The notes below the pieces were generated by a model. That model saw nothing but the letters and a program-made list of their open reading frames with translations, did no database searches and had not been told where the DNA came from. 64,000 nucleotides of DNA from Comamonadaceae bacterium OS-1 (GTDB taxonomy: Bacteria > Pseudomonadota > Gammaproteobacteria > Burkholderiales > Burkholderiaceae_C), in NCBI GenBank assembly GCA_027923965.1, contig AP026969.1, positions 2,790,001 through 2,854,000 of the forward strand. The letters are read 5' to 3'. Both the position numbers and the translations under genes were made by a program. This document shows, piece after piece, positions 18,730 through 26,965 of this stretch (position 1 is the stretch's first letter; every line of letters starts with the position of its first letter).

Positions 18730-19635
18730 ATGACCTGGAACGTACGCATCGGCATCAACCCCATCAGCTGGATGAACGACGACCTGCCCTCGCTGGGCGG
18801 CGAAACCCTGCTGGAAACGGCCTTGAGCGAAGGCAAAGAAATCGGCTACGAAGGCTTCGAGCTGGGCAACAAATTCCCCAAGGACGGCCCCGGCCTGAAA
18901 GCCAAGCTGGACGAGTTCGGCGTGGCCTGCGTCTCTGGCTGGTACTCCGGCTTTTTGGGCAATGACACGGTGGAAGCCGAGTTCGAGCGCTGCAAGGCCC
19001 ACATGTCCAAGCTGCAATACAACGGCGTGAAAGTGGTGGTCTACGGCGAATGCGCCGACACCATCCAGGGCCAGATCGACGTGCCTGTCTCCAAGCGCCC
19101 CCGCTTCACCTCCGAAGCCCAGTGGAAGGCCTACGCCGAGCGCCTGAACGCCTTTGGCGCGCACCTCATCGCCACGTACGGCATCCAGCTGGCCTACCAC
19201 CACCACATGGGTGCCTACGTCGAGTCCCCTGCCGACATCGACAAACTGATGTCCCTGACCGACCCGACCAAGGTCTTCCTGCTGTTCGACACCGGCCACG
19301 CCTATTTCGGCGGTGCGGTCGATCCCACCGTGCTGCTCAAAAAGCACATCGAGCGCATCAACCACGTGCACTGCAAGGACGTGCGCGTGCCGGTCATTGC
19401 CCAGGCCCGCAACGACGGCTGGAGCTTTTTGAACGGCGTGATCAACGGCACCTTCACCGTGCCCGGCGACGGCGCGGTGGACTTTGAGGCCGTGCTAACC
19501 ATCCTGAAAAATGCGGGCTACGAAGGCTGGCTGGTGGTGGAAGCCGAGCAAGACCCGGCGGTAGCCCCCAGCTACGAGTACGCGAAAAAGGGCTATGACA
19601 CCCTGCGCGCCCTGGTTGACAAACTGGCAGCCTGA
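18730..19635 (+). CDS. iolE: Inosose (2-keto-myo-inositol) dehydratase
   Basis: The 301-residue TIM-barrel protein belongs to the xylose-isomerase-like/AP endonuclease 2 fold. RIGINPISWMNDDLPSLGG at residues 6-24 is the IolE signature. LAYHHHMGAYVES and LLFDTGHAYFGG supply metal ligands. It dehydrates scyllo-inosose to the trihydroxycyclohexanedione. AAAGAGAAGCAAC precedes the ATG. It lies between iolD and iolB, one base before iolB. Confidence 0.95.
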   Translation: MTWNVRIGINPISWMNDDLPSLGGETLLETALSEGKEIGYEGFELGNKFPKDGPGLKAKLDEFGVACVSGWYSGFLGNDTVEAEFERCKAHMSKLQYNGVKVVVYGECADTIQGQIDVPVSKRPRFTSEAQWKAYAERLNAFGAHLIATYGIQLAYHHHMGAYVESPADIDKLMSLTDPTKVFLLFDTGHAYFGGAVDPTVLLKKHIERINHVHCKDVRVPVIAQARNDGWSFLNGVINGTFTVPGDGAVDFEAVLTILKNAGYEGWLVVEAEQDPAVAPSYEYAKKGYDTLRALVDKLAA

Positions 19636-19636
19636 T

Positions 19637-20446
19637 ATGGTCAGCCCCCTCCTCGCCAAAGCCGCCCCCACGGGCCGCGAAATCGTCAACGTCACGCCCG
19701 AGCGCGCAGGCTGGACCCACGTGGGCTTTCGCGCCGTGCGCCTGGCCGCCGGTGAAACCGAAACCGTCAACACCAGTACCCGCGAACTCTGCCTGGTGGT
19801 ACTCACCGGCACCGTCACGGTCACGGTCGATGGCCAAACCTACGAGAAACTGGGCACGCGTACCAGCGTGTTCGAGGAAGTCTCGCCCGCTGCGGTCTAC
19901 GTGCCCGGCGGCAAAACCGTGGTGGTGCGGGCCGACACCGATGCCGAACTGGGCCTGTGCTCCGCCCCCGCAGGCGACACGCCCCACGCTGTGCGTGTGA
20001 TCGACCCGGCCAGCATGCGCCGCAGCGTGCGCGGCCAGGGCACCAACACCCGCTATGTGTGCGACGTGCTGCCCCATGACGACCCCACCGCGGCCCACCT
20101 GCTGGTGGTGGAGGTGCTAACCCCCGCCAGCCATTCCAGCAGCTACCCGCCGCACAAGCACGACATCGAGCAGCCGCCGGTGGAGACATTGCTGGAAGAA
20201 ACCTACTACCACCGTCTGAACCCACCGCAGGGCTTCGCCTTCCAGCGCGTCTACACCGACGACCGCAGCCTGGACGAAGCCTGCGCCGTGGAAAACCACG
20301 ACGTGGTGATGGTCCCGCGCGGCTACCACCCGGTCACCGCACCGCACGGCTACGACCTGTACTACCTGAACGTGATGGCCGGCCCGAACCGCTTCTGGGT
20401 CTTCAAGAACGACCCGGCGCATGAGTGGATGCTGAAGCCGGTTTAG
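19637..20446 (+). CDS. iolB: 5-deoxy-glucuronate isomerase
   Basis: The 269-residue protein has the double-cupin architecture of IolB. HSSSYPPHKHDIEQPP carries the metal-binding His residues, and YYHRLNPPQGFAFQRVYT and VMVPRGYHPVTAPHGYD complete the motif set. It converts 5-deoxy-glucuronate to 2-deoxy-5-keto-gluconate, the IolC substrate. ATG 19637 lies one base after the iolE stop, so it is probably translationally coupled. iolG and iolA are not found next to it. Confidence 0.94.
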   Translation: MVSPLLAKAAPTGREIVNVTPERAGWTHVGFRAVRLAAGETETVNTSTRELCLVVLTGTVTVTVDGQTYEKLGTRTSVFEEVSPAAVYVPGGKTVVVRADTDAELGLCSAPAGDTPHAVRVIDPASMRRSVRGQGTNTRYVCDVLPHDDPTAAHLLVVEVLTPASHSSSYPPHKHDIEQPPVETLLEETYYHRLNPPQGFAFQRVYTDDRSLDEACAVENHDVVMVPRGYHPVTAPHGYDLYYLNVMAGPNRFWVFKNDPAHEWMLKPV

Positions 20447-20521
20447 GCATGGGCGGGACGGGAGGCTCCGGCACCCGTTCCAGCCTTGATTTCTAGTTTT
20501 AGCCTATTTTTTCAGGCATTA

Positions 20522-20592
20522 AAACAGGCTCCCACGCTTATTCCAAGAGCGTGAGCAGCTCTCTTTTTTAGAGTAAAAAAATAGAGCACTCG
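20522..20592 (-). repeat. Dispersed hairpin repeat, copy 3 (inverted)
   Basis: Read on the minus strand it gives AGAGCTGCTCACGCTCTTGG, AATAAGCGTGGGAGCC and a T-rich end. It is diverged from the other copies. It lies 76 bases after iolB. The rest of 20447-20720 shows no gene. Confidence 0.65.
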
Positions 20593-20720
20593 CCATCCTG
20601 GCCCAACGTGCCGACGGCGAAAGCCTGCACTCCGCAAAACGGTTCCTGTCATCAAGCCTTCATCCCCCGCGCCCATGCTGGCGCAGCGGCATGTCGCCGT
20701 TGCCACCTTGCGAGACTTTT

Positions 20721-21008
20721 ATGACTTCCCACAGCACGCCTGCCATCGAGTTGCCAACCGAAATCTTTGACGAAGAGTTTGAAACCGTGGGCGACCACCA
20801 TCGCATGGCGGCGCACCACTTTGCGGCGGCGGCCAAGCTGCACCTGCTGGCCGCCACGGCCGATGACGAAGGCGACGACGAGGCTGCCGCCCGCCACGCC
20901 TACGCGGCCTACCGCCACCAGCTCAACGGCACCCAGTACGCCGAGATTGCGGTGATGGACAGCGAACCGATGGACGACGAGGACAGCCCGGAAGTCGCCC
21001 CAGACTGA
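20721..21008 (+). CDS. Small acidic protein of unknown function
   Basis: The 95-residue product is rich in Asp, Glu, Ala and His. It has a central helical stretch (HHRMAAHHFAAAAKLHLLAA, about residues 27-46) and ends in an acidic tail, MDDEDSPEVAPD. It has no signal peptide or membrane segment. I do not recognise a family. The start at ATG 20721 follows GCGAGACTTTT, a weak ribosome site. It ends one base before the convergent toxin gene. Confidence 0.6.
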   Translation: MTSHSTPAIELPTEIFDEEFETVGDHHRMAAHHFAAAAKLHLLAATADDEGDDEAAARHAYAAYRHQLNGTQYAEIAVMDSEPMDDEDSPEVAPD

Positions 21009-21009
21009 G

Positions 21010-21288
21010 CTAGTTCGGATACTGCTGGCGCGAATGCACGATGTTCAAGATCTCGATCGCCGAGAGCGTCCGCCGGTAGACGATGGTGTAGTTGGGGTGG
21101 CTTACAAACTCATGCGTACCCGCCACCCGGCCCCGGCGGTAGTGGGCTGGGAGCACGGCCAGCATGTCCGCATCGTCGATCAGCTTGTCTGCCAGCGCCT
21201 GCGCAGCCCTTGGATTGCTTTGGGCAATAAACGCGACGATTTGCTGGATATCTGCGAGTGCGTCGTCAAGCCAGATGACGCTCAGCAT
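21010..21288 (-). CDS. RelE/ParE-type toxin
   Basis: The 92-residue protein has the ParE/RelE pattern: an N-terminal WLDDALADIQQIVAFIAQ helix pair, then VLPAHYRRGRVAGTHEFV, then the beta-strand end YTIVYRRTLSAIEILNIVHS. The basic residues and terminal VHSRQ are typical of the ParE branch, which poisons gyrase, while RelE members cut mRNA. It overlaps the upstream antitoxin by 23 bases. The target cannot be told from sequence. Confidence 0.82.
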   Translation of the reverse strand: MLSVIWLDDALADIQQIVAFIAQSNPRAAQALADKLIDDADMLAVLPAHYRRGRVAGTHEFVSHPNYTIVYRRTLSAIEILNIVHSRQQYPN

Positions 21289-21478
21289 GGCTGGCTTGCA
21301 CGGTTTGGATGGTCGCGCCCACCTTTCGCATGACCTCGTCACTGCTGTAGCGCGGAGCCGCCGGATCATCGGCTTTGGCAAGCGACTGCTCTACCTTGGC
21401 ACGAAACCAGCGGTCGTAGCTGGCCGCCGCTTCGTCGCTAGGAAACTCCGACGCAATAGGATTTAGAACAGTAGGCAT
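21266..21478 (-). CDS. Antitoxin partner of the RelE/ParE toxin
   Basis: The 70-residue protein precedes and overlaps the toxin, the usual type II antitoxin order. It has ASYDRWFRAKVEQSLAKAD followed by DEVMRKVGATI, like stability-protein/RelB-type antitoxins that bind the toxin with the C-terminal half. The ATG at 21478 is chosen because upstream residues are unconserved. An autoregulatory operator is expected upstream but was not identified. Confidence 0.75.
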   Translation of the reverse strand: MPTVLNPIASEFPSDEAAASYDRWFRAKVEQSLAKADDPAAPRYSSDEVMRKVGATIQTVQASHAERHLA

Positions 21479-21551
21479 GGGCAAAAGATTAGCACAAACC
21501 GACGAATGTGGGAACGTCCGCACCATCAGGCTTATTTGACGCCAACCGGTA

Positions 21552-22802
21552 TCAACCGGCAGCCGCAGCGGCCCGCAACTTGTCTTTCTTGCTGGGCCGC
21601 TTGCCTTTGATGCCGCCGTTGGCCTGCGCGGGCAGGGACGGCACGGCCAGCTCTACCGGTTCGAAACCCACCACCTCTTCGCGCGGCAGGCTCAGGCCCT
21701 GGCGCTTTTCGATCAGGGCGAAATGGGCTTCGGTGTCGGCGGTGATGAAGCTGAACGCCTCGCCGCTCTGCCCGGCGCGGCCGGTGCGGCCGATGCGGTG
21801 CACGTAGTCCACGGCAGAGCGCGGCAGGTCGTAATTGACGACCACCGGCAGCTCGGCCACGTCGATGCCGCGCGCGGCCAGGTCGGTGGCGACCACCACG
21901 TGCACGCGCCCGGCCTTGAAGTCGTCCAGCACCTGGGTGCGTTTGCCCTGGCTGAGCTGGCCGTGGAAGGGTTCGGCCCAGATGTCAGCCTTGCGCAGCT
22001 TGTCGGCCACGATCTCGGCGGAGAACTTGGTGGCCACAAACACCAGTACGCGCTTCCAGCCATTCGTCTGCACCAGGTGGCGCAGCAGTTGGGTGCGGCG
22101 GCTGGCATCGACGGCGATGGCGCGCTGGGCAATGGCGGGCACGGCGGTGTGGGTAATGGGCTCGGCGGCCATCTCGATGCGCACCGGCTCGCGCAACAGC
22201 TGGGCGGCCAGGGCTTCGATGGCGGGCGGGAAGGTGGCCGAGAACAGCAGATTCTGGCGCTGGGCAGGCAGCAGCGTAAGCACGCGGGCCAGCTCTTCGG
22301 CAAAGCCCAGGTCGAGCAGGCGGTCGGCCTCGTCCAGCACCAAGGCGGCCACGCTGGAGAGTTGCAGGGCGTTGTGGTCCACCAGATCGAGCAGACGGCC
22401 CGGTGTGGCCACCACGATGTCGGCCCCGCCGCGCAAACCCATCATTTGCGGGTTGATGGACACGCCACCAAAGATCACCGCAATTTTCAAAGGCTGCGGC
22501 AGGTGCTGGGCCAGGCCGCGGAACACCTCGGCCACCTGGGCGGCCAGCTCGCGCGTGGGCACCAGCACCAGCACGCGGGGACGGCGTTTGCCATCGGGGC
22601 GCGGAGCCTCCGTGAGGCGCTGCAGCAGGGGCAAGGCGAAGGCGGCGGTCTTGCCCGAGCCGGTGGGCGCGGCGGCCCACACATCCGCACCGCGCACGAT
22701 GGCCGGAATGGCCGCGGTCTGGATGGCGGTGGGCACGGTAAAGCCCTGTTCGCGCACGGCGCGCAGCAAGGCGGGAGCAAGTCCCAGGGAGGCAAATGGC
22801 AT
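21552..22802 (-). CDS. rhlE: DEAD-box RNA helicase, RhlE type
   Basis: The 416-residue protein has the DEAD-box motif set: Q-motif PTAIQ near 24, Walker A APTGSGKT at 45-52, PTRELA, DEAD at 157-160, FSATFPP, and the C-terminal HRIGRTGRAGQSG. The helicase core is followed by a short basic tail (KGKRPSKKDKLR). RhlE proteins remodel RNA in ribosome assembly and decay. It shows no link with the neighbouring metabolic clusters and points away from the next gene. Confidence 0.93.
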   Translation of the reverse strand: MPFASLGLAPALLRAVREQGFTVPTAIQTAAIPAIVRGADVWAAAPTGSGKTAAFALPLLQRLTEAPRPDGKRRPRVLVLVPTRELAAQVAEVFRGLAQHLPQPLKIAVIFGGVSINPQMMGLRGGADIVVATPGRLLDLVDHNALQLSSVAALVLDEADRLLDLGFAEELARVLTLLPAQRQNLLFSATFPPAIEALAAQLLREPVRIEMAAEPITHTAVPAIAQRAIAVDASRRTQLLRHLVQTNGWKRVLVFVATKFSAEIVADKLRKADIWAEPFHGQLSQGKRTQVLDDFKAGRVHVVVATDLAARGIDVAELPVVVNYDLPRSAVDYVHRIGRTGRAGQSGEAFSFITADTEAHFALIEKRQGLSLPREEVVGFEPVELAVPSLPAQANGGIKGKRPSKKDKLRAAAAAG

Positions 22803-23006
22803 GGGGGGTGCGTCGGGCAGGACGGCAAGAAGGGGGTGGGCAGTTTAACCCCCCACGCAAGGCAGCAGAACTGTTTGCGTGTTAAATTCAGCGCTTGCGC
22901 GCATGCCGGCTGCATCATTTGCTATAAATATTGCAGCATCTGCACCCGGCCCGCTGGCCACATTCCAGCGTCCCCTACCCCACTCGCATATGAAAGAAAG
23001 CCGCAG

Positions 23007-23393
23007 TTGAGCGACGACTTTGACTCCCTGTTCGACAGCCCCCCTCCGGCGGCGGCACCTGCCAAAGCACCCGCTGCAGCACCGGCAGCCCCTGCCGTGC
23101 CCACCAGCACCGCCGTAGCCACGGTGCCACCCGAAGAAGTGGAGGCCGCGCGGGAGGCACCGGCGCTATGGCTGGCCCTGTACAAACCGGGAGCCGATGT
23201 GGAGTACGAGGGCGAACGCCATACCGTCAACCATGTGCACATCAGCCGCAAAGGCCTGTTCGTGCGGCTCAAGGAAAAAGAAGGCGTGGTGCCCGCCGAA
23301 AAAGTCAACGTCGCCCTGACCCGAGTGGTCTTGCCCATGCAAGCCTACCAGCCGCCACCCGCCCTGCTGCCCGGCCCTGCGCGCACCAAATAA
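23007..23393 (+). CDS. Conserved-looking protein with Ala/Pro linker, TTG start
   Basis: The 128-residue product has an acidic start (LSDDFDSLFDSP), an Ala/Pro-rich linker to about residue 45, and a small basic C-terminal domain, LYKPGADVEYEGERHTVNHV and HISRKGLFVRLKEKEG. The only fitting start is TTG 23007 behind GAAAGAAAG. No family name is recalled. Its frame is open far upstream, but that part is antisense to the helicase. A CopD-like gene follows after 15 bases. Confidence 0.65.
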   Translation: MSDDFDSLFDSPPPAAAPAKAPAAAPAAPAVPTSTAVATVPPEEVEAAREAPALWLALYKPGADVEYEGERHTVNHVHISRKGLFVRLKEKEGVVPAEKVNVALTRVVLPMQAYQPPPALLPGPARTK

Positions 23394-23408
23394 CGTTTCG
23401 GAACCCGC

Positions 23409-23864
23409 ATGTACACCCTCTTCACCCTGCTCCACCTCGCTGCGGCCATCGTCTGGATGGGCGGCATGACCTTCATGCTGTTCGCGCTGCGGCCTGCCGC
23501 CCTGCTGACGCTGGAGGCCCAAGTCCGCGCCCGGCTGATGGTACAGGTGTGGCAGCGGTTTTTTCGGCTGGTGCTGGGCGCCATCGTGGTGTTGCTGGCC
23601 ACCGGCGGACACCTGTTTGGCAGCGGCATGAAAGCTGCCGCAGGGACTGTGCCGCTGGGTTGGATGGTGATGGCGGGCCTGGGCGTGGTAATGGTGCTGG
23701 CGTTTGGCCACATCCAGTTTGCCGGGTTCGCCAAGTTCAAACGCGCGGTGGCCGCCGCCGAATGGCCCCTGGCGGCCAAGGCGGCAGGACAGATCCACAC
23801 CCTGGTGGTGCTGAACTTTGTGCTGGGCTGGATGGCGATTGCGGCGGTAAAGCTGTTGCACTAA
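23409..23864 (+). CDS. CopD-like integral membrane protein
   Basis: The 151-residue protein has four predicted membrane helices. The first, LFTLLHLAAAIVWMGGMTFM, carries the His and Trp-x-Gly-Gly pattern of the CopD/DUF2269-like domain. HTLVVLNFVLGW near the C terminus is the matching last helix. It probably lies in the inner membrane; CopD domains have been linked with copper handling, but the function here is unproven. The upstream gene is close, suggesting a two-gene operon. Confidence 0.7.
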   Translation: MYTLFTLLHLAAAIVWMGGMTFMLFALRPAALLTLEAQVRARLMVQVWQRFFRLVLGAIVVLLATGGHLFGSGMKAAAGTVPLGWMVMAGLGVVMVLAFGHIQFAGFAKFKRAVAAAEWPLAAKAAGQIHTLVVLNFVLGWMAIAAVKLLH

Positions 23865-23918
23865 GCCTCAAGCCCGGCGTGTTTTGGCCGATAACTTCCT
23901 ATTGCCAGGAGACTTTCC

Positions 23919-24134
23919 ATGAACATCGCCAGCACCAGCGCCGTGCAGTCCGCCACGGCAGACACCCAAGCCCCCACCTCCGACAGCCTGAACATCCGGG
24001 TGCTGAAAAAAGCCCTGGACGCGCAAGCCATGGCCGCCCAGGCTCTCATCGAATCCCTCCCCCAGCCCACAGCCGCCGCCCCCGCCCTGGCCACCAGCGG
24101 CAGCCTGGGCACCCAGCTCAACACCTACGCCTGA
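23919..24134 (+). CDS. YjfB-like putative motility protein
   Basis: The 71-residue protein has the layout of the YjfB_motility family: a variable N terminus, a helix IRVLKKALDAQAMAAQALI (about 27-45), a Pro-rich stretch and an end SLGTQLNTYA. A good ribosome site, CAGGAGA, precedes ATG 23919. The role is poorly known; the family is named for a link with motility. It stands alone here, away from the flagellar-like gene at 62516. Confidence 0.72.
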   Translation: MNIASTSAVQSATADTQAPTSDSLNIRVLKKALDAQAMAAQALIESLPQPTAAAPALATSGSLGTQLNTYA

Positions 24135-24147
24135 TAAGCTTTCGGGC

Positions 24148-24735
24148 ATGAGCTTCTCTGCCCCTGCCCACTGCACCCCCGTCCCCCTCGCCAAAGCCTA
24201 CCGGCTGATGAACCACGGCCCGGTGGTGCTGGTGTCGTCAGCCCACGGTGGCACCAGCAACGTGATGGCCGCCGCCTGGTCCATGCCGCTGGATTTCGAC
24301 CCGCCCAAGGTCACGGTGGTCATCGACAAGGCCACGCTGACCCGGCAGCTGGTGGAGGCCAGCGGTGTCTTTGGTCTGAACATTCCCTGCGTGGCCATGG
24401 CGGCGCAGACCCTGGCGGTGGGCACCGACAGCGCCCGCACCGTACCGGCCAAACTGGCGCAGCACGGCATCACCACCTTTACCGCCAGCCAGATCGCCGC
24501 GCCGCTGGTGCAGAGCTGTGTGGCCTGGCTGGAATGCCGGGTGCTGCCCGAGCCGCACAACCAGGGCCAGTACGACCTGTTCATCGCCGAAGTGCTGGCC
24601 GCCTGGGCCGACGAACGCGTGTTCAGCGATGGGCGTTGGCACTTCGATGCCGCACCCGACGCACTGCGTACGCTGCACTACGTGGCCGGTGGGCAGTTTT
24701 ATGCCACGGGCCAGTCTCTGCAGGTGGCCATTTGA
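24148..24735 (+). CDS. Flavin reductase family protein
   Basis: The 195-residue protein is an FMN-binding split-barrel flavin reductase. GPVVLVSSAHGGTSNVMAA and WSMPLDFDPPKVTVVID are the family-typical N-terminal strands. SGVFGLNIPC follows, and the C-terminal half contains CVAWLECRVLP. It could supply reduced flavin or act as a small flavoprotein reductase. There is no partner monooxygenase nearby. A hairpin repeat begins nine bases after its stop. Confidence 0.82.
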   Translation: MSFSAPAHCTPVPLAKAYRLMNHGPVVLVSSAHGGTSNVMAAAWSMPLDFDPPKVTVVIDKATLTRQLVEASGVFGLNIPCVAMAAQTLAVGTDSARTVPAKLAQHGITTFTASQIAAPLVQSCVAWLECRVLPEPHNQGQYDLFIAEVLAAWADERVFSDGRWHFDAAPDALRTLHYVAGGQFYATGQSLQVAI

Positions 24736-24743
24736 CCCGGGCC

Positions 24744-24803
24744 CTATTGCTACAGAATAGATAGCTTCTCGTGCCGACGGAATGGGCACGAGAAGCCCAT
24801 TTC
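24744..24803 (+). repeat. Dispersed hairpin repeat, copy 4
   Basis: CTATTGCTACAGAATAGATA is followed by GCTTCTCGTGCCGACGGAAT and GGGCACGAGAAGCC, a hairpin with compensating arm changes. It lies between two convergent genes. Confidence 0.82.
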
Positions 24804-24825
24804 ATTCACAAGATCCAAACCGGCT

Positions 24826-25374
24826 TCAGTTGTCGAACTGCCGGTGGCCGTGGCCACGCCCAGGGCCGCGGTCATCCCGGCCATGGTCGTTGCGGTCGTT
24901 GCCACGCCCATAGTCATCGTGGCCCCGGCCATGGCGCGGGCCGTCACCCCGATCGCCCCAGTCGCCACGACGGTCATGGTCGGGGCGGAGGCCGCCGTGC
25001 GGCTGTGCCCACCAGCGGTTGCGCTCATTGACCTGCACAAAGTACACCGGCCTTCCGCAAGCGTTGTAGCGCCCGCAGTAGCGGCGCCAGTTTTTGGAGT
25101 GGCCCGGCGGCACGTACAGGTACAGCGGCGGCTCGGCGATGGGGCCACGCTGGATCAGCATGGGCTGGGCGTACAGCACCGGCGGTGGAGGCCGACCGCC
25201 AAAGGTGATCTGGCCGTACACGCCGGGGGCAATGGCCCCACCCACCGTGCCGTTGATGTACACGTCTTGCGCCTGGGCCGCGCCAGCGGCCAGCCCGCAG
25301 GCCAGCGCCAGCAGGGCGGCGGCTTTGCGGGCACGGGACACATGGGAAGAAAAAGAAACCAAGGGATGGGTCAT
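24826..25374 (-). CDS. Secreted protein of unknown function with His/Asp/Gly/Arg-rich tail
   Basis: The 182-residue protein has a signal peptide (hydrophobic AALLALACGLAAGAAQAQ, cleavage near AQA-Q). The mature domain opens with DVYINGTVGGAIAPGVYGQI and contains PPPPVLYAQP and YLYVPPGHSKNW, similar to small periplasmic proteins of Burkholderiales. The last 50 residues are rich in Asp, Arg, His and Gly (RGHDDYGRGNDRN). ATG 25374 is the start that gives the best signal peptide. Function unknown. Confidence 0.72.
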   Translation of the reverse strand: MTHPLVSFSSHVSRARKAAALLALACGLAAGAAQAQDVYINGTVGGAIAPGVYGQITFGGRPPPPVLYAQPMLIQRGPIAEPPLYLYVPPGHSKNWRRYCGRYNACGRPVYFVQVNERNRWWAQPHGGLRPDHDRRGDWGDRGDGPRHGRGHDDYGRGNDRNDHGRDDRGPGRGHGHRQFDN

Positions 25375-25385
25375 GCGACGCTCTC

Positions 25386-25464
25386 GTTGTACAAACATTG
25401 GTATACAACGTGGGAGTCGGCTGGAGGGACGACAGTTCCCGGTTGTAAGCAGTGTTTTACAAAC
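25386..25464. promoter_or_regulatory. GTTGTA/TACAAC inverted repeats upstream of the secreted protein
   Basis: GTTGTA (25386) pairs with TACAAC (25404-25409), and a second, imperfect pair GTTGTAA (25442)/TTACAAAC (to 25464) follows. Both lie in the leader of the minus-strand gene. They could be operators; no regulator is known. Confidence 0.3.
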
Positions 25465-25480
25465 AGGAACTTCAGGGTCT

Positions 25481-25538
25481 TTTTGGCACCCTGTGCTTAT
25501 TCCATAAGCACAAGCAGCTCTTTATTCAATAGCAATTA
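25481..25538 (-). repeat. Dispersed hairpin repeat, copy 5 (inverted)
   Basis: Read on the minus strand: AATTGCTATTGAATAAAGAG, CTGCTTGTGCTTATGGAATA, AGCACAGGGTGCC and T-run. It begins inside the stop codon of the minus-strand Rieske gene (25536-25538). Confidence 0.85.
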
Positions 25539-25847
25539 TCCCAGCTGCACCAGCACCTGCCCACCTTCCACCTTGGCCGGGTAGGTCTTCAAATGCACGC
25601 ACACCGGAGCCCCCAGCGCGCGGCCATCGCGGATGTCGAAGCGGCCGTTGTGCTTGGGACACTCCACCACGTGCTCCATCACCAGGCCGTCGGCCAGGTG
25701 CACTTTCTCGTGGGTGCACAGGCCGTCGGTGGCGTAGACCTTGCCATTCAAACGGTACACGGCGTAGGTGTGGTTGTTATGGTCAAAACGCATCACGTCT
25801 TCGTTGTCGATGTCGTCCAGCGCGCAAACTTCGGTCCAATGTGCCAT
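25536..25847 (-). CDS. Rieske 2Fe-2S ferredoxin, MocE-like, copy 1
   Basis: The 103-residue protein is a small Rieske ferredoxin. Cluster ligands are Cys44-His46 (CTHEKVH) and Cys63-His66 (CPKHNGRFD). It should carry electrons to the membrane oxygenase encoded 16 bases upstream in the same transcript. Its sequence differs from the second Rieske gene (29701-30015) at only eight of 103 positions. It ends one residue earlier than that paralog because a hairpin repeat begins in its stop codon. No ferredoxin reductase (MocF) gene is adjacent. Confidence 0.88.
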   Translation of the reverse strand: MAHWTEVCALDDIDNEDVMRFDHNNHTYAVYRLNGKVYATDGLCTHEKVHLADGLVMEHVVECPKHNGRFDIRDGRALGAPVCVHLKTYPAKVEGGQVLVQLG

Positions 25848-25863
25848 AGGGTCTCCTGGGAAA

Positions 25864-26850
25864 TCAAACCGACACCACGGCCACAGCAGCACGGCGCTGG
25901 CGCAGCAGGGCGGGCAGGATGTCGCGCCAGGCGGCCCACAGGCTGGGGGCGGGTGCCGGGCATTGGCTCTGGATGGCGGCATGCAACTGGGGCAGCGCGT
26001 GGTAGGGCACCATGGGGAACATGTGGTGCTCGACGTGGTAGTTCATGTTGGCGTACAGAAAGCGGAACACCGGGTTGGTGTGGAAGGTGCGGGTGCTGGC
26101 GCGGTGGTCGTGCACGTTCTCGTCCAGGCCAGCATGCTGGGTGAGGTTGAACACCTGCGTCAGCGCGCCGCCGTAAAAGCGCGGGCCCACCAACAGCACC
26201 AGGGGCAACAGGCTGTGCAGCAGCACGCAGGCGGCCAGCAGCGCCAGGAAGATGGCGACATAGATGCGGGATGCGCGAATCACCTTGGGCCGTTCGGCCT
26301 CGGGGATGAAATGCAGGCCGTCCGGCGTGATCTGGCCGCAGGCATGACGCAGGATGTTGGCGATCTGGGCCGCACCGGACTTAAGGAAGAACAAGTCCAG
26401 CAGCAGGCCGCCCAGGCGCACCGGCTGGTGCACGGCGATCTCGGCATCGCGACCCACCATCAGCGTGTGGGTGTGGTGGCGGGTGTGGCTCCAGCGCCAG
26501 TAGTGGCCCTCGTGCAGCGTCATGAAGCCCGCGAGCTGGTACAACGCCTCGTTGAGCCAGCGCGTCTTGAACGGCGTGCCGTGCGACAGCTCATGCGCCC
26601 GGTGGTCGGCAGACGCATACAAGATGCCATACACCGCAAACGCAGGCAGGCACCACCACGTACCCCAGGCCAGCACGCCTGCCGTGCCACTGGCCAGCAG
26701 CAGGGCCAGCCACAGGCCGTAGTTCCACAGGCTGTGGCGGTCGTTGCGCTGCATCAGTTGCTTGAGCAGCTTGCGGTCGATGCTGGGGCTGAACCAGGGC
26801 GTGGAGTCTGCCGCATCGGCATCACCGCGCAGGGCGTAGGGGTTGGACAT
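25864..26850 (-). CDS. Membrane fatty-acid-desaturase-type oxygenase, MocD-like, copy 1
   Basis: The 328-residue protein is a di-iron membrane oxygenase of the desaturase superfamily. Three histidine boxes are present: HELSH, HTRHH and HVEHH. Hydrophobic pairs lie at about 45-90 and 195-235. In rhizobia MocD works with the Rieske protein MocE to demethylate the inositol derivative 3-O-methyl-scyllo-inosamine. The pairing with a Rieske gene here supports an O-demethylase or hydroxylase role. Alkane or fatty acid substrates are also possible. The gene is divergent from a LacI regulator. Confidence 0.83.
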   Translation of the reverse strand: MSNPYALRGDADAADSTPWFSPSIDRKLLKQLMQRNDRHSLWNYGLWLALLLASGTAGVLAWGTWWCLPAFAVYGILYASADHRAHELSHGTPFKTRWLNEALYQLAGFMTLHEGHYWRWSHTRHHTHTLMVGRDAEIAVHQPVRLGGLLLDLFFLKSGAAQIANILRHACGQITPDGLHFIPEAERPKVIRASRIYVAIFLALLAACVLLHSLLPLVLLVGPRFYGGALTQVFNLTQHAGLDENVHDHRASTRTFHTNPVFRFLYANMNYHVEHHMFPMVPYHALPQLHAAIQSQCPAPAPSLWAAWRDILPALLRQRRAAVAVVSV

Positions 26851-26876
26851 GCAAAGGTCTCCGGGTGGTTGTGGTG

Positions 26877-26965
26877 TGCATGCATGGTAGGTGCGCCATC
26901 CCCAAATTTGACGGCCATTCGGCATTTCATGGCATAAAATGGCATACCCAATGACAGATATGTCA
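26877..26965. promoter_or_regulatory. Divergent promoter region of Rieske/oxygenase copy 1 and LacI
   Basis: The region holds TGCATGCA (26877-26884), two copies of ATGGCAT (26929-26935 and 26939-26945) and the inverted repeat TGACA-GATA-TGTCA (26952-26965). The last overlaps the possible 5' codons of the LacI gene. LacI proteins bind palindromes of this size, so these are candidate operators. Confidence 0.4.

Noticed and set aside
21723..23006. Long plus-strand frame ahead of the small protein at 23007
   Set aside because: It is antisense to the RhlE helicase gene, has biased composition with many His and Gly, and no family motif. Only the end after 23007 looks like a real protein.
26908..26938. 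A sigma-70 promoter for the first LacI gene
   Set aside because: TTGACG is acceptable as -35, but candidates for the -10 box are at poor spacing (18-19 bases or more) and match weakly.
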